Source: Neiella litorisoli (GTDB taxonomy: Bacteria > Pseudomonadota > Gammaproteobacteria > Enterobacterales > Neiellaceae). From it: 64,000 bases of DNA. Both the position numbers and the translations under genes were made by a program. The DNA is taken from the NCBI RefSeq assembly GCF_014773395.1, contig NZ_JACXAF010000018.1, positions 1-64,000 of the forward strand, read 5' to 3'. Within the stretch, counting starts at the first letter, position 1. Every line of letters starts with the position of its first letter. Positions 1 to 8,941 of the stretch are shown piece after piece. The notes beneath the pieces are model-generated. The model was given only the letters and a program-made list of their open reading frames with translations. It did not search any database and was not told where the DNA came from.

Positions 1-11
1 AAGTGCTGTGG

Positions 12-42
12 CAAGGATGGCTCAAATTACAAGCCATCCTTG
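12..42. repeat. 11-bp perfect inverted repeat (hairpin)
   Basis: The arms CAAGGATGGCT and AGCCATCCTTG pair perfectly around a 9-nt loop. Neither side carries a T-run, so it is not a clear intrinsic terminator. It lies downstream of the M3 peptidase gene and may protect or end that transcript, or belong to whatever lies left of the window. Confidence 0.5.
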
Positions 43-61
43 AAGGGTACGAATTAGCCAA

Positions 62-93
62 GTCTCTTGAACTCTAAGATGTGATCAAGAGAC
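62..93. repeat. 9-bp perfect inverted repeat (hairpin)
   Basis: The arms GTCTCTTGA and TCAAGAGAC are separated by 14 nt. It is the second hairpin within 100 bp after the peptidase stop. No T-run follows on either strand. Its function is unknown. Confidence 0.4.
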
Positions 94-135
94 AGGGCAA
101 CATGCCTGGCTTGATTAATGACGAAGCGATAGCTT

Positions 136-2313
136 TTAGCTAGCAGGTCCCGCCAATCCGCGGCGGATCAGCAAAGCTTCGGTAGTCGGCTGCTGACCGC
201 GAAGCAACTCATAGCTGGTTGCTGGCAGCTTGCTGTTACCGACAGAAAGAATGAATTTGCGGTACAAATCACCGTTCTCACGGGTCAAACCGCCGTTTTG
301 CTGGATAAAAGCAAACGCATCAGCGGCAAGGATCTCACTCCACATGTAAGCGTAATAACCGGCCGAGTAACCACCGGCAAAGACATGGGCAAAGTATGGT
401 GACTTATAACGCGGTGGAATTGCGGCGATATCAACACCATGCTTTTTCAAAGCTTGCTGCTCAAAGGCCTCTGCATCTTGCAGTGGCGCATCGGCACTCA
501 AGGCATGCCATTCCATATCCAGCAATGCCGAAGCCATGTACTCAAGCGTGTCAAACCCTTGATTAAAGCTACGTGATTTCAGCACCTTGGCTAACAACTC
601 CTGAGGGATCGGCGCGCCGGTTTCATAATGACGGGCATAATTGCCAATAACCACAGGATCTTTCGCCCAGTCTTCTTGGAAGGTCGATGGGAACTCAACG
701 AAATCGCGTGAAACACTGGTACCAGCGAGCGTCTGATAGTTGACGTCGGAGAACATGCCATGAACGCCGTGACCAAACTCGTGGAACATGGTGGTGACAT
801 TGTCATAGCTAACCAATGTAGGCTGGCCTTCTGGCGCTTTTGGAATATTCATGACATTGACGATTACAGGCTTGTTGTTCAGCAAGCGGCTCTGCTGAAC
901 AAAAGCACTCATCCAGGCGCCACCGCGTTTACCTTCACGTGCAAAGTAATCGCCGTAGAAAATCGCCACGCTGCTACCATCTTCGTCAAACACTTCATAG
1001 GCCTTCACATCAGGGTGATAAACCGGCAAATCTGGGCGAGGTTTCAGGGTGATACCAAACAAGCGGTTCATGGTGAAGAACACGCCATCATTCAGCACTC
1101 GCTCAAATTCGAAGTATTGCTTAACCTCGGCTTCATCCAAGTCATATTGGTCCTGGCGAACCAACTCGGCATAGTATTCCCAGTCCCACGGCTGCAGCTC
1201 AAAATCGCCACCGGTTTTGGTGATCATCGCCTGAATCGCCGCTGCTTCTTTCTCGGCATTGGCGACCACAGCTGGCACCATGCTGGCAAACATGTCCATC
1301 ACGGCTTGCGGCGTTTTCGCCATGGTGCTGTTGAGTTGATAATCAGCCCAGCTATCAAAACCCAGTAACTTGGCGCGTTGCGCTCGGATCTGAGCCAAAC
1401 GAGTCAGCACAGGGCGGTTATCCAATTCGCCAGATACACCACGACCCGCCGATGCCTGCCACAGCTTTTGACGGCTGTCACGGTTATCCATCGATGATAG
1501 CAGTGGGTGGCGTGTGGTATTGGTCAACTCGACCACGTACTGCCCTTCCAAACCTCGATCAGCAGCGGCTGCCGCGGCAATGGCAAGCTGTGCCTCGCTG
1601 AGACCGGCAAGTTGCTCTTTCGAGCTGAATACCACCGCGCCTTGGCGAGCAATTTTTAGTAAGTTCTGACCAAAGTCATTGGTCAATGCCGCATGTTCCT
1701 CATTCAAGGCGCGGATTTGCGTTTTTTCAGCTTCAGTGAGCAAGGCGCCGGCGGCGACGAAATTGTCATAATACACTTCCACCAAGCGCAATGATTCGGC
1801 ATCTAATGCCAGCGACTGGCGATTCTGATAAATCTGCTGAACCCGCTTAAACAGCGCGTCATTCAAGTAAATATCATCTTCATGAGCACTGAGCATTGGT
1901 GCCATACGGCCTTCAATGGCGCGAATTTCTTCGGTGCTATCGGTACCCGCTAGATTGTAAAACACACTCATCGCGCGATTCAGCAACTGGCCACTGCGCT
2001 CCATCGCGACAATGGTGTTATCAAACGTGGGCGCTGCTGAATTTTCAGCAATCGCTTTAATTTCTTCCGCTTGCTGGGCAATACCGGCTTGCATTGCTGG
2101 CTCAAAGTGCTCACTGCGAATCACGGTAAAATCAGGCGCCTGATATTGCAGTTCGCTTGCTGTCATCAGTGGGTTTGACGCCACCGCAGGTGTTGGTTGC
2201 GTAGTTTTCACTTCGGTAGTTGGTTGTTCAGTAGACTGAGTGGTCGCTTGCTCGGAGCAAGCGGAAAGTGCCAGTGCAGAAGCAACGACGCTGGCGATTA
2301 GCGTAAAACGCAT
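136..2313 (-). CDS. M3 family oligopeptidase / peptidyl-dipeptidase lipoprotein (Dcp-like)
   Basis: This is a zinc metallopeptidase of family M3 (thimet oligopeptidase/Dcp type), which trims short peptides. The active-site motif HEFGH is at about residues 511-515, and a downstream glutamate-rich stretch fits the third zinc ligand. The N-terminus has a lipoprotein signal with lipobox LSAC, so the mature enzyme should be tethered in the periplasm, unlike cytoplasmic Dcp or OpdA. A Pro/Thr/Gln-rich linker follows the lipid-anchored cysteine. At about 725 aa the length is normal for the family. I chose the second ATG, four codons into the longest frame, because TGAGG lies 6 nt before it and the first ATG has no ribosome site. 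The gene appears monocistronic. The family is clear; the dipeptidyl versus endopeptidase mode is not. Confidence 0.93.
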   Translation of the reverse strand: MRFTLIASVVASALALSACSEQATTQSTEQPTTEVKTTQPTPAVASNPLMTASELQYQAPDFTVIRSEHFEPAMQAGIAQQAEEIKAIAENSAAPTFDNTIVAMERSGQLLNRAMSVFYNLAGTDSTEEIRAIEGRMAPMLSAHEDDIYLNDALFKRVQQIYQNRQSLALDAESLRLVEVYYDNFVAAGALLTEAEKTQIRALNEEHAALTNDFGQNLLKIARQGAVVFSSKEQLAGLSEAQLAIAAAAAADRGLEGQYVVELTNTTRHPLLSSMDNRDSRQKLWQASAGRGVSGELDNRPVLTRLAQIRAQRAKLLGFDSWADYQLNSTMAKTPQAVMDMFASMVPAVVANAEKEAAAIQAMITKTGGDFELQPWDWEYYAELVRQDQYDLDEAEVKQYFEFERVLNDGVFFTMNRLFGITLKPRPDLPVYHPDVKAYEVFDEDGSSVAIFYGDYFAREGKRGGAWMSAFVQQSRLLNNKPVIVNVMNIPKAPEGQPTLVSYDNVTTMFHEFGHGVHGMFSDVNYQTLAGTSVSRDFVEFPSTFQEDWAKDPVVIGNYARHYETGAPIPQELLAKVLKSRSFNQGFDTLEYMASALLDMEWHALSADAPLQDAEAFEQQALKKHGVDIAAIPPRYKSPYFAHVFAGGYSAGYYAYMWSEILAADAFAFIQQNGGLTRENGDLYRKFILSVGNSKLPATSYELLRGQQPTTEALLIRRGLAGPAS

Positions 2314-2565
2314 GGAAAACCTCATTGTTGTCGGTATGGAGTAAAGCGCTGCCGCTTGATGCGGCTAAGTCATTGTTATATTCCAACTTCCCGATTTCGA
2401 CCTGACTTCTGCAAACATATATATTTCATTTTAAATACAATATGTTAACAATTTAAAAGAGAAGTGGAGCGTCGATTGTACTCAGCCTTTGGCTGGGCAC
2501 AAGCGACCTCGGGAAAAAGCTGCGATAGACATGATCCGGAACAAAACTGGCGCAGCCCGACAACG

Positions 2566-4173
2566 TTAGGAGCAAGCAGAGTAAGTTTTGGCCTCATCCA
2601 GCCAATTGCCATTCAGCCAAGCTGGCCCTAATTTGGCAGATTTCATTTGTTGCTGCCAAAGCAAAGGTGCCGCCATCAACGACAGATCCGCGCCAGCGCC
2701 ATTGAGCGGTTCGAATAGCTCATCACCAGTCGCAAATGCATCACAGCCTTTGAGCTTGGTTGTGCGATCAATGCGCACCCCTTGCTTAACTAAATCAGAC
2801 ACAGCCCAATCAGAAATATTGCCGCTAAGGGCTTTAAACGATGGATAGTATTCCGCCACATTAGGTCGGCCCTGCTTATTGATGTATTGCGATTCAGGCG
2901 TAAAGTCGACACTGATCGACTGCCCTTTCACCCAATATTCATCGAGTGGTTGGTAACCCATTTGCATCACCAGATTATTGGTGAACGTGGTTTGCTGCGG
3001 AGGCCGAGTCATATCCTGATCGCGCTTGTACCAAGCCGACAACATCACCGGCTGCACCGAGCGCACCACGGTATTGTGGTCAAACACATTATTGACGCTG
3101 AGCTGATAACCATTGATATGGGCTTTATCATCAGCTTCAGAGTAACCGGCCGCCATACCAAGCGCTGTGCGATAGGTTTTTCCTTCGGTCTCGCCCTTTG
3201 CCCCTGCCGCACCATCGATATAGTTGTTGCGCTCGACATTGTCTTTACCGATCACTCTTACGCCACCGGAGCCTGCGCGCTGATCCTGTAAAAACCAGTT
3301 GTATTGCACCGTATTGCGATCCCCATGGCGCAGCGTCAAGCTCGCGGAGGTATTGCGAATGGTGTTGTATTGATAGAGATTATCAGACGACTTGTTGGAG
3401 ATGACTTCCGGCTCGCCAGCAACCGACGCATCATCAAACAGGTTCATCTCCACCCGCACTTGCGCCGACACATGTTGACGGCTGGACTCACCAATCAACA
3501 ATGCTTCGCCGCCATTGTCCAGCGCTTCTCCTTCATTTCGGGAGGCAAAATAGTTGTATTGGATGCGGTGGTTGGCTGGTTTGTTTTCTTTATCGGCATG
3601 CTTGAGGTTTACCTGCAGCACTCGGCCCTGAGATTTCTTGGCACCAAAATAGTTGTGCCGGACAATGTTGTAGTAGCCATAAATATCGACCCAGCGATAA
3701 TCGTCAGCTAAGGCATCATTGTGCTCCTGATCGATACGAATATGCTGCAAAATACACATGTGGCACATATCAGCCGACTTTTCCGTGCTTGCTCCCGGTT
3801 TCATATTGGCAATCGGCGCCCGCAGCTTGTTTTTGTAAACTGAAGGTTTAATGTTTTTCAGATCAAAGCCATCAACAACCACGTACTGACCGTAGTAATA
3901 AATCCAGCTTTCACCGGTCAGCACGACGCCGCCGGGCGTTTGCGCTTTCAGTCGGACCGGCTTGGCGCGTTTACCCTTGCCTTGAATGGTGATCTTTAAG
4001 TTATTGTATTCGCCATCTGGAATGACAATGACATCACCGCCGCGAACGCCGGTTTTCTTCCATTCCTCATTGCCGTTTCCGTCATAGTTAATGGTTTTGG
4101 CCTGACCCTGAGCCAATAGACCTAGCCAGATAAAAACAATATAAATAAGCTTTTTGATGAGGTTAGCGCACAC
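2566..4173 (-). CDS. Secreted polysaccharide lyase family 6 (alginate lyase / chondroitinase-B fold)
   Basis: The protein has a signal peptide (about residues 1-25, cleavage near AQGQA) and then a right-handed parallel beta-helix typical of PL6. The catalytic Lys/Arg pair is visible: K261 in SNKSSDN and R282 in LRHGDRN, 21 residues apart, as in chondroitinase B and the alginate lyase AlyGC. Glu residues just before K261 (GEPEVISN) fit the calcium site. PL6 enzymes cleave poly-mannuronate, poly-MG or dermatan by beta-elimination, and alginate is the likely substrate in a marine bacterium. There is no lipobox, so it is probably periplasmic or secreted. The start is GTG, with GGAG 7 nt upstream. 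Operator-like palindromes lie upstream (4207-4291). No other alginate gene is next to it. Confidence 0.88.
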   Translation of the reverse strand: MCANLIKKLIYIVFIWLGLLAQGQAKTINYDGNGNEEWKKTGVRGGDVIVIPDGEYNNLKITIQGKGKRAKPVRLKAQTPGGVVLTGESWIYYYGQYVVVDGFDLKNIKPSVYKNKLRAPIANMKPGASTEKSADMCHMCILQHIRIDQEHNDALADDYRWVDIYGYYNIVRHNYFGAKKSQGRVLQVNLKHADKENKPANHRIQYNYFASRNEGEALDNGGEALLIGESSRQHVSAQVRVEMNLFDDASVAGEPEVISNKSSDNLYQYNTIRNTSASLTLRHGDRNTVQYNWFLQDQRAGSGGVRVIGKDNVERNNYIDGAAGAKGETEGKTYRTALGMAAGYSEADDKAHINGYQLSVNNVFDHNTVVRSVQPVMLSAWYKRDQDMTRPPQQTTFTNNLVMQMGYQPLDEYWVKGQSISVDFTPESQYINKQGRPNVAEYYPSFKALSGNISDWAVSDLVKQGVRIDRTTKLKGCDAFATGDELFEPLNGAGADLSLMAAPLLWQQQMKSAKLGPAWLNGNWLDEAKTYSACS

Positions 4174-4206
4174 AACAGCACTCCAGTTAATTGATCACAA
4201 CCGAAA

Positions 4207-4291
4207 ACCATTGTCATACCAATAAACAAATTTATCCAAACCAATATTTATAAAATAGATAAACCACACAAATATTGGTTAAACCAATATT
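4207..4291 (-). promoter_or_regulatory. Cluster of GntR/FadR-type operator-like palindromes upstream of the PL6 gene
   Basis: Two inverted repeats and one half-site share the TTGGT/ACCAA half-site. Positions 4210-4223 read ATTGTCATACCAAT, a near-palindrome of ATTGGTAT type. Positions 4271-4291 hold AATATTGG/CCAATATT arms with a TTGGTTAAACCAA core. Positions 4238-4248 are a lone AAACCAATATT. The TGGT-N3-ACCA layout resembles operators of FadR-subfamily GntR regulators such as UxuR and alginate regulators. The cluster begins about 35 nt before the lyase start. The cognate regulator is not in the window, so assignment is inference. Confidence 0.5.
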
Positions 4292-4295
4292 AAAA

Positions 4296-4324
4296 AGCCC
4301 GCGAGTTCTGAGAACTCGCGGGCT
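4296..4324 (-). terminator. Rho-independent terminator after the receiver-protein gene
   Basis: A 14-bp perfect stem (AGCCCGCGAGTTCT and its complement, 1-nt loop as drawn) is followed on the minus strand by TTTTT. It lies just past the stop codon of the response-regulator gene. Confidence 0.9.
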
Positions 4325-4357
4325 CTGGCGTATTGCGCTGCACGTCAATGGCTACGG

Positions 4358-4840
4358 CTAACCTCTGCCAGCAACCAACTCAAAGGTTTTTTCAGCATCC
4401 AGCACGGGTTGATAGTCAAGGTAATCCAGGCCGGCAGCAAAGACAAAGCGAGTCAGCGCTCGCTTACATTCCGCCAGCAACTCATCGGGATCCCAAGCCT
4501 TTTCAAAATACTGATCAATGCCCGCCTGATTAATCGCTTGTATCGTGTCTTGGTGGGTTGCCAAGCCGGTTAGCAAAAACAGTCGCGTGGTTTTGAAACG
4601 ACCGTCGCTTGCGATTTCGGTCAGCATTTGGACGCCATTTTTCTCTGGCATCACATGATCCGAGATCACTAACGCAATGGGTTTGCCTTCGGCATCTAAC
4701 TCTTCTAGCAGGTCAAGACACTCCTGCGCTGACTGACATTCTTCAATATCACAGTGAGAGCTTAGCGAGCCGATGTCACGAGCCACCGCATTAAGAACTT
4801 CCGGTTGGTCATCAACACAAATAATCGTTAATTTTTCCAT
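4358..4840 (-). CDS. Stand-alone response regulator receiver protein
   Basis: This 160-aa protein is a CheY-like receiver domain. The acidic pocket is D10/D11, the phospho-acceptor is D61 (ISDHVMP), the switch threonine is T91 and the conserved lysine is K114 (FEKAW). About 35 residues follow the receiver with no recognisable output domain, so it probably acts through protein contacts. The start ATG has AAGGA about 9 nt upstream. It begins 11 nt after the stop of the anion transporter gene and is followed by a strong terminator, so the two form an operon. No histidine kinase is adjacent. I infer, without direct proof, that it signals the state of transport or anion metabolism. Confidence 0.88.
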   Translation of the reverse strand: MEKLTIICVDDQPEVLNAVARDIGSLSSHCDIEECQSAQECLDLLEELDAEGKPIALVISDHVMPEKNGVQMLTEIASDGRFKTTRLFLLTGLATHQDTIQAINQAGIDQYFEKAWDPDELLAECKRALTRFVFAAGLDYLDYQPVLDAEKTFELVAGRG

Positions 4841-4851
4841 CTTGTTATTCC

Positions 4852-6273
4852 TTATACGTAGCCAACAACGCGCATCAAATACACCATGACGAATGTCAGG
4901 GCGACACCAATGGCGCCCAACGCTGCGCCAACTTTCGCCATATCACCGGTTGTGGTGTGACCCGCGGCATGAGCCAAAGCATTTGGTGGCGTACTAATCG
5001 GCAGTGACATGCCAAGAGACGCAGCAAAGGTCACGCACAGCAAAATCGCTTTGGTGCCGCCAAAGCCTGCCAAGCTATCCATGCTCACCGCTAAGGCAGC
5101 CACAATTGGCATCAGCAAGTTAGCCGTTGCCGTGTGTGACATGAAGTTGGCCATCAGCAAACACAGTAAAGTGACCGCAAAAATAACCAGCAGCGGCGAG
5201 AATTCAGCAAATGGAATAGCACTCACCGCATGAGATGCTAAACCTGTTTTATCTAACGCCAGCCCTAGCGCAAAACCACCGGACACCAACCACAGCACAT
5301 CCCAAGAGATGTTCTTCAAATCATCCTTGCCGATGATTTTAGTGACCGAGAATACCGCCACTGGGATTAATGCCACGGTGTAGGAATTCATCCCATGTGA
5401 GCTACCCATTAACCACAATAAGATGGTGACCGCGAAAGTGACGTAAACCACAATGGCTTTGGGCGTTTTGAGGAACTTGCCTTTGATCGCCAATTCCATT
5501 TTATCTTGCTGGCTTGGGAATAGCGTTTTCAGTAAAAACCATGCGATCAGTAGCATCACCACCACAAATGGCACGGCAAAGGACATCCATTCACCAAAGC
5601 CAATGTAGTTGTCCCCAGTGAGGTATTTCAGAGCAATGGCGTTGGGCGGCGTGCCAATCGGTGTGCCGATGCCGCCGATGTTAGCCGCAACTGGAATAGC
5701 CAGTGCAAACGCAGCTTTGCCACGATCGCCGGGGGAGAAAATCGACAGTACCGGAACTAGGATCGCCAACATCATCGCGGTGGTCGCCGTGTTCGACATA
5801 AACATCGAGAAAATTGCCGTGATCACCATCAAACCGAGCATGACGTTGGCCGGCTTATGGCCAAAGGGCTTGAGCAACACCCGCGCTAAATTGACGTCAA
5901 GACGATACTTTGTCGCTGCCATGGCGAGGAAGAACCCTCCCAAAAACAGCATGATAATCGGCGAGGCAAAGGTCGCCATAATATCTTTGTAATTCAGAAC
6001 CACACCGAAATCAGGCTGTTCCACACCGCTTTTAAAGAAGATCAGTGCTTTGTCTGATAACACCAATAGTTCAAGCACAATCACCAACACCGAGGTTGCA
6101 TAAATGGGGATCGGCTCTAACACCCAACACAATGCGGCCATCACAAATATTGCGACAACTCGTTGTTCCTGAATGGTCATACCCTCAATGCCAAATGCCG
6201 ATAACGGCAAGCATAAAATGACAATAGGTAAGCCAAAGGCGAGCAAATACCGGAGCGCTTCCTTAAGTTTCAC
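4852..6273 (-). CDS. DASS/SLC13 family sodium:anion (dicarboxylate or sulfate) symporter
   Basis: A polytopic inner-membrane carrier of about 473 aa. The first signature SNT motif (MSNTATTAMM, about residue 160) and the helical hairpin GIGTPIGTPPNAI are typical of the VcINDY family, which imports di- or tricarboxylates or sulfate with sodium. In the second repeat the usual SNT reads SHT (MSHTATANLL), a variation at a substrate/sodium-site residue. I prefer GTG at 6273: GAAGGA lies 10 nt before it, whereas the upstream TTG at 6282 almost touches that ribosome site. It is the first gene of a two-gene operon with the receiver protein. The substrate cannot be told from sequence. Confidence 0.9.
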   Translation of the reverse strand: MKLKEALRYLLAFGLPIVILCLPLSAFGIEGMTIQEQRVVAIFVMAALCWVLEPIPIYATSVLVIVLELLVLSDKALIFFKSGVEQPDFGVVLNYKDIMATFASPIIMLFLGGFFLAMAATKYRLDVNLARVLLKPFGHKPANVMLGLMVITAIFSMFMSNTATTAMMLAILVPVLSIFSPGDRGKAAFALAIPVAANIGGIGTPIGTPPNAIALKYLTGDNYIGFGEWMSFAVPFVVVMLLIAWFLLKTLFPSQQDKMELAIKGKFLKTPKAIVVYVTFAVTILLWLMGSSHGMNSYTVALIPVAVFSVTKIIGKDDLKNISWDVLWLVSGGFALGLALDKTGLASHAVSAIPFAEFSPLLVIFAVTLLCLLMANFMSHTATANLLMPIVAALAVSMDSLAGFGGTKAILLCVTFAASLGMSLPISTPPNALAHAAGHTTTGDMAKVGAALGAIGVALTFVMVYLMRVVGYV

Positions 6274-6655
6274 AGCAGACAAATCCTTCGATTGATGGGA
6301 GGTATCGAGATGACGGAACTTGAGAGTCTAGTCAAATCAACAGGCATTGCGAATGCGTCAGATCAACTCGCCACACATGTGCGTCATGTTGCACCCAATT
6401 GGACAAGCAATCTTGCACAAATGAGAAGCATTCATAGTCAACCACATCCATATGCACCATCAAGGTTCATTTGGCTCACAATTGAATAACGAACGCCAAA
6501 ACAACGAAAAACACAATTAACCAAACAAATACAATAATTTAAATAAACACTGCTTTATATTAGTGCGTTTGGTTCGGTACTTGCTTAGAAAAACTGTCAT
6601 TAATTTTTACAGTAGTAACAATGATTCAGTTCAACACACAGGAAGCGAGTCACGG
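6274..6655. other. Divergent intergenic region, no clear gene
   Basis: This AT-rich stretch separates the anion transporter (minus) from the chemoreceptor (plus) and must hold both promoters. I see no convincing hairpin, operator or coding sequence. A 65-codon frame at 6292-6489 has no ribosome site and no domain-like composition. Confidence 0.5.
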
Positions 6656-7771
6656 ATGATAAGTCGACTATTACAGCAGCTAGGATGCTCCGGCTGCTAC
6701 AAAATCAGCTTGTTGATGCCTATTCCAGCGATTGTAAGCGCTTTTTTCGGCCACATGGAAATAGCATTTGCATGCGCCCTAATCGGACTAGGTATCCAAA
6801 CCATTTTATTCAAAGTCATCGACAACGACAGCGTTGCCTTGAATGAGTATTTGCATGAATTAGAAACACAACATGACAATCATGTTGAACGCTGGCTGAA
6901 AGGTCCGCTACGGCAAATTCAAGAACCATTCGTTGATATGCTGCGCAGCAAAAGTCGCAGTCTGGAAAGCTTGCAAGCCATCGTTCACGAAATGGGTTAT
7001 TCCAGCGCTGAGCTGGCTAACAACGCCAACCAAGTTGCCACCCACTCCGAAGATCAGTCTGCCGCCACCACCAGCACCGCAGCAGCAACCACCGAGATAT
7101 CCCAGAGTATTGATGAGGTGGCCCAACGCATTGAAGATACCCGCACCGCCTCCGAAAGTGCCAAAGCGATCTGCTCCGAGGGCCATCAAGCGCTGCGCTC
7201 AGCACAACAGCAAGTCAACACAGTCACAGCTCTGGCCAACGAAACCGGCGCGAGAATTAAGTCGCTGGAGGACAACCTATCGACAGTGGTAAGCATGTCT
7301 CAGATCATTCGAGAGATTGCAGAGCAAACCAATTTACTGGCATTAAACGCTGCCATCGAAGCCGCCCGAGCGGGTGATCATGGCCGCGGCTTTGCTGTGG
7401 TTGCTGACGAGGTTCGGGGACTGGCGCAACGCAGTCACGAGTCGGCCAATGCCATTACCGAACATGCTTCGGGCGTTACTAACAACATGAAACAGGTGGC
7501 GGATCACATGGATCATGTGGTGTCGCAAAGCGATCAATGCCTGACCAGCGTGTCTTCGGCAGTGGACGTACTGGAGCAAATTGTCAGTACGTCTGACCAA
7601 GTTTCCAATGAAATTGCCGGTATCGCCAGTGCTACTGAGCAGCAAGTCATTGCCACCCGAGAAATTTCTTCTCATATCGAAAACGTCGCTGTTACTGCTA
7701 AGGAGAATGCCTTTATGGCAAAGCAAACAGCCGATGTGGCTCAACACCTCCGAGCCTTAGTTCAGTCATAG
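6656..7771 (+). CDS. Methyl-accepting chemotaxis protein without periplasmic ligand domain
   Basis: The protein of about 371 aa has two closely spaced hydrophobic segments near residues 15-55, then a long cytoplasmic coiled coil. The conserved signalling hairpin tip [24 protein letters not shown]-type sequence and the [16 protein letters not shown] block are intact, so it should dock CheA and CheW. No periplasmic sensor domain fits between the membrane segments, so input must come from the membrane, the cytoplasm or a partner protein. ATG at 6656 has AGGAAG about 10 nt upstream, while the longer GTG frame from 6563 has no ribosome site. The next gene follows after 10 nt and may encode the missing sensor part. 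Confidence 0.9.
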   Translation: MISRLLQQLGCSGCYKISLLMPIPAIVSAFFGHMEIAFACALIGLGIQTILFKVIDNDSVALNEYLHELETQHDNHVERWLKGPLRQIQEPFVDMLRSKSRSLESLQAIVHEMGYSSAELANNANQVATHSEDQSAATTSTAAATTEISQSIDEVAQRIEDTRTASESAKAICSEGHQALRSAQQQVNTVTALANETGARIKSLEDNLSTVVSMSQIIREIAEQTNLLALNAAIEAARAGDHGRGFAVVADEVRGLAQRSHESANAITEHASGVTNNMKQVADHMDHVVSQSDQCLTSVSSAVDVLEQIVSTSDQVSNEIAGIASATEQQVIATREISSHIENVAVTAKENAFMAKQTADVAQHLRALVQS

Positions 7772-7781
7772 GAATATTCTG

Positions 7782-8600
7782 ATGGATAATTATCTCAATA
7801 TCGTTTTGGTGGTGTTAGCGGTATCCGCCCTTCTCGCAGTGGTCGTATGGTTTTCCAACTATCGCATCCGCCAGCAAACCAACATGCGTTACCAGCAAGG
7901 GATTGACTGGTTACAGCAGTTACGCGAACTGCTGACCGCAGTGCAGCAGCATCGCGGTCTCACCAATGGCTACCTCAATGGTGATGAATCGGCCAAAATC
8001 AGAATTGCTGAGTTGCAGCGACAAATCGGACAAGCCATTGCCAAGCTGAACCAACAAGGCCCCTGGATCCAACGTTCTGAGCGCTGGAAGAGTATTCAGG
8101 ATCACTGGGCACGGCTATCCACTAACTATATCAATCATCAGGCCAGTTACGCGCTGGAGCAGCACAACCGCCTGGTGTTGAACGTCTTGCATCTGATTGA
8201 AGACTGCGCCGAGCAACACCACTTGCAAGAGCTGCAGCTGGCTGCTAACCAACCCGCCGAGGAATTGTGGAAGTCGACCTTGTTTAATGCCGAATACATC
8301 GGTCAGGCCCGCGCATTAGGTACCGGAGTCGCGGCATCGGCTCATTGCAGCAGCGTTGAGCGGATCCGCTTAAAGTATTTACACAGCAAGCTTGAGGAAT
8401 ACCAACTGTCGGTGGCTACCAGCCAAATTAAAGGCAAGCTGTCGCCCTTGTTATCGAGTATTGAAACCAACGTGATGGTGTCACATCCATCAATTCAGCC
8501 AAGCGCTTACTTCGCCTTAGCAACGGAAGCCTTGGACAGTGTCATTGTCGGTTTTGATCAAGGTCTGGAGCAACTGAACCGCCAGATCAAAACCAGTTGA
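7782..8600 (+). CDS. Membrane-anchored protein with NIT-like (nitrate/nitrite-sensing type) helical domain
   Basis: One N-terminal membrane helix (about residues 5-25) is followed by an all-helical region. The stretch LLTAVQQHRGLTNGYLNGD resembles the start of NIT sensing domains, whose signature is an ERG-like motif after a short helix; here it is HRG. NIT domains normally sit inside chemoreceptors and kinases, but this protein has only the anchor and the helical domain. It starts 10 nt after the chemoreceptor gene, with AGGA 8 nt before the ATG, and a strong terminator follows. I infer that it works with that receptor. NIT membership is tentative and the ligand unknown. Confidence 0.7.
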   Translation: MDNYLNIVLVVLAVSALLAVVVWFSNYRIRQQTNMRYQQGIDWLQQLRELLTAVQQHRGLTNGYLNGDESAKIRIAELQRQIGQAIAKLNQQGPWIQRSERWKSIQDHWARLSTNYINHQASYALEQHNRLVLNVLHLIEDCAEQHHLQELQLAANQPAEELWKSTLFNAEYIGQARALGTGVAASAHCSSVERIRLKYLHSKLEEYQLSVATSQIKGKLSPLLSSIETNVMVSHPSIQPSAYFALATEALDSVIVGFDQGLEQLNRQIKTS

Positions 8601-8617
8601 AACGATGATTAAGATGC

Positions 8618-8653
8618 AAAAAACGCCAGCTAAGTTGTTAGCTGGCGTTTTTT
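8618..8653. terminator. Bidirectional rho-independent terminator
   Basis: The stem ACGCCAGCTAA/TTAGCTGGCGT has a GTTG loop and is flanked by A6 on the left and T6 on the right. It can end the NIT-like gene on the plus strand and the small 62-codon gene on the minus strand. Confidence 0.92.
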
Positions 8654-8676
8654 GTTGCGTACTTACGGCAGATGGC

Positions 8677-8865
8677 TTAGTTGGAAAATGGTGGACTTGG
8701 ATGCTCGTCTTGTAGTGATAACAAGGTTTCTCTCACCAAATCATGGGCACGTTGCTTTTGCTTTGCATCATGCAAATGCAGGCCGCTGCCAAGCTCCTGG
8801 CTATCGTCTGAGCCATTGCTTGCTGTTCCGATTGGTCGACATATGTTGTGGTCTGCGTTCGCCAT
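8677..8865 (-). CDS. Small hydrophilic protein (62 aa), candidate Fur-regulated gene
   Basis: I do not recognise this family. The protein is hydrophilic, with one Cys, several His residues and a helical middle (AKQKQRAHDLVRETLLSL). Three signals support a real gene. The ATG has a good ribosome site (AGAGG, 7 nt away). The stop lies just before a bidirectional terminator. A Fur-box-like palindrome lies 77 bp upstream within a plausible promoter (TTGACT on the minus strand). If the box is genuine, the gene is induced under iron limitation. No signal peptide or membrane helix is seen. It could still be a non-coding transcript. Confidence 0.55.
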   Translation of the reverse strand: MANADHNICRPIGTASNGSDDSQELGSGLHLHDAKQKQRAHDLVRETLLSLQDEHPSPPFSN

Positions 8866-8941
8866 AGTGGCACCTCTGGTTGGGATAGTTCACGTCTACT
8901 AGCCGTTATTTTGTTTTTTATTGGCTCGATTGCTTATAGCT

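Noticed and set aside
760-1368. 202-codon frame opposite the M3 peptidase gene
   Set aside because: It is antisense to a well-conserved catalytic region, has no ribosome site and no domain-like composition.
6292-6489. 65-codon frame between the anion transporter and chemoreceptor genes
   Set aside because: No ribosome site, no recognisable fold, and it covers the divergent promoter region.
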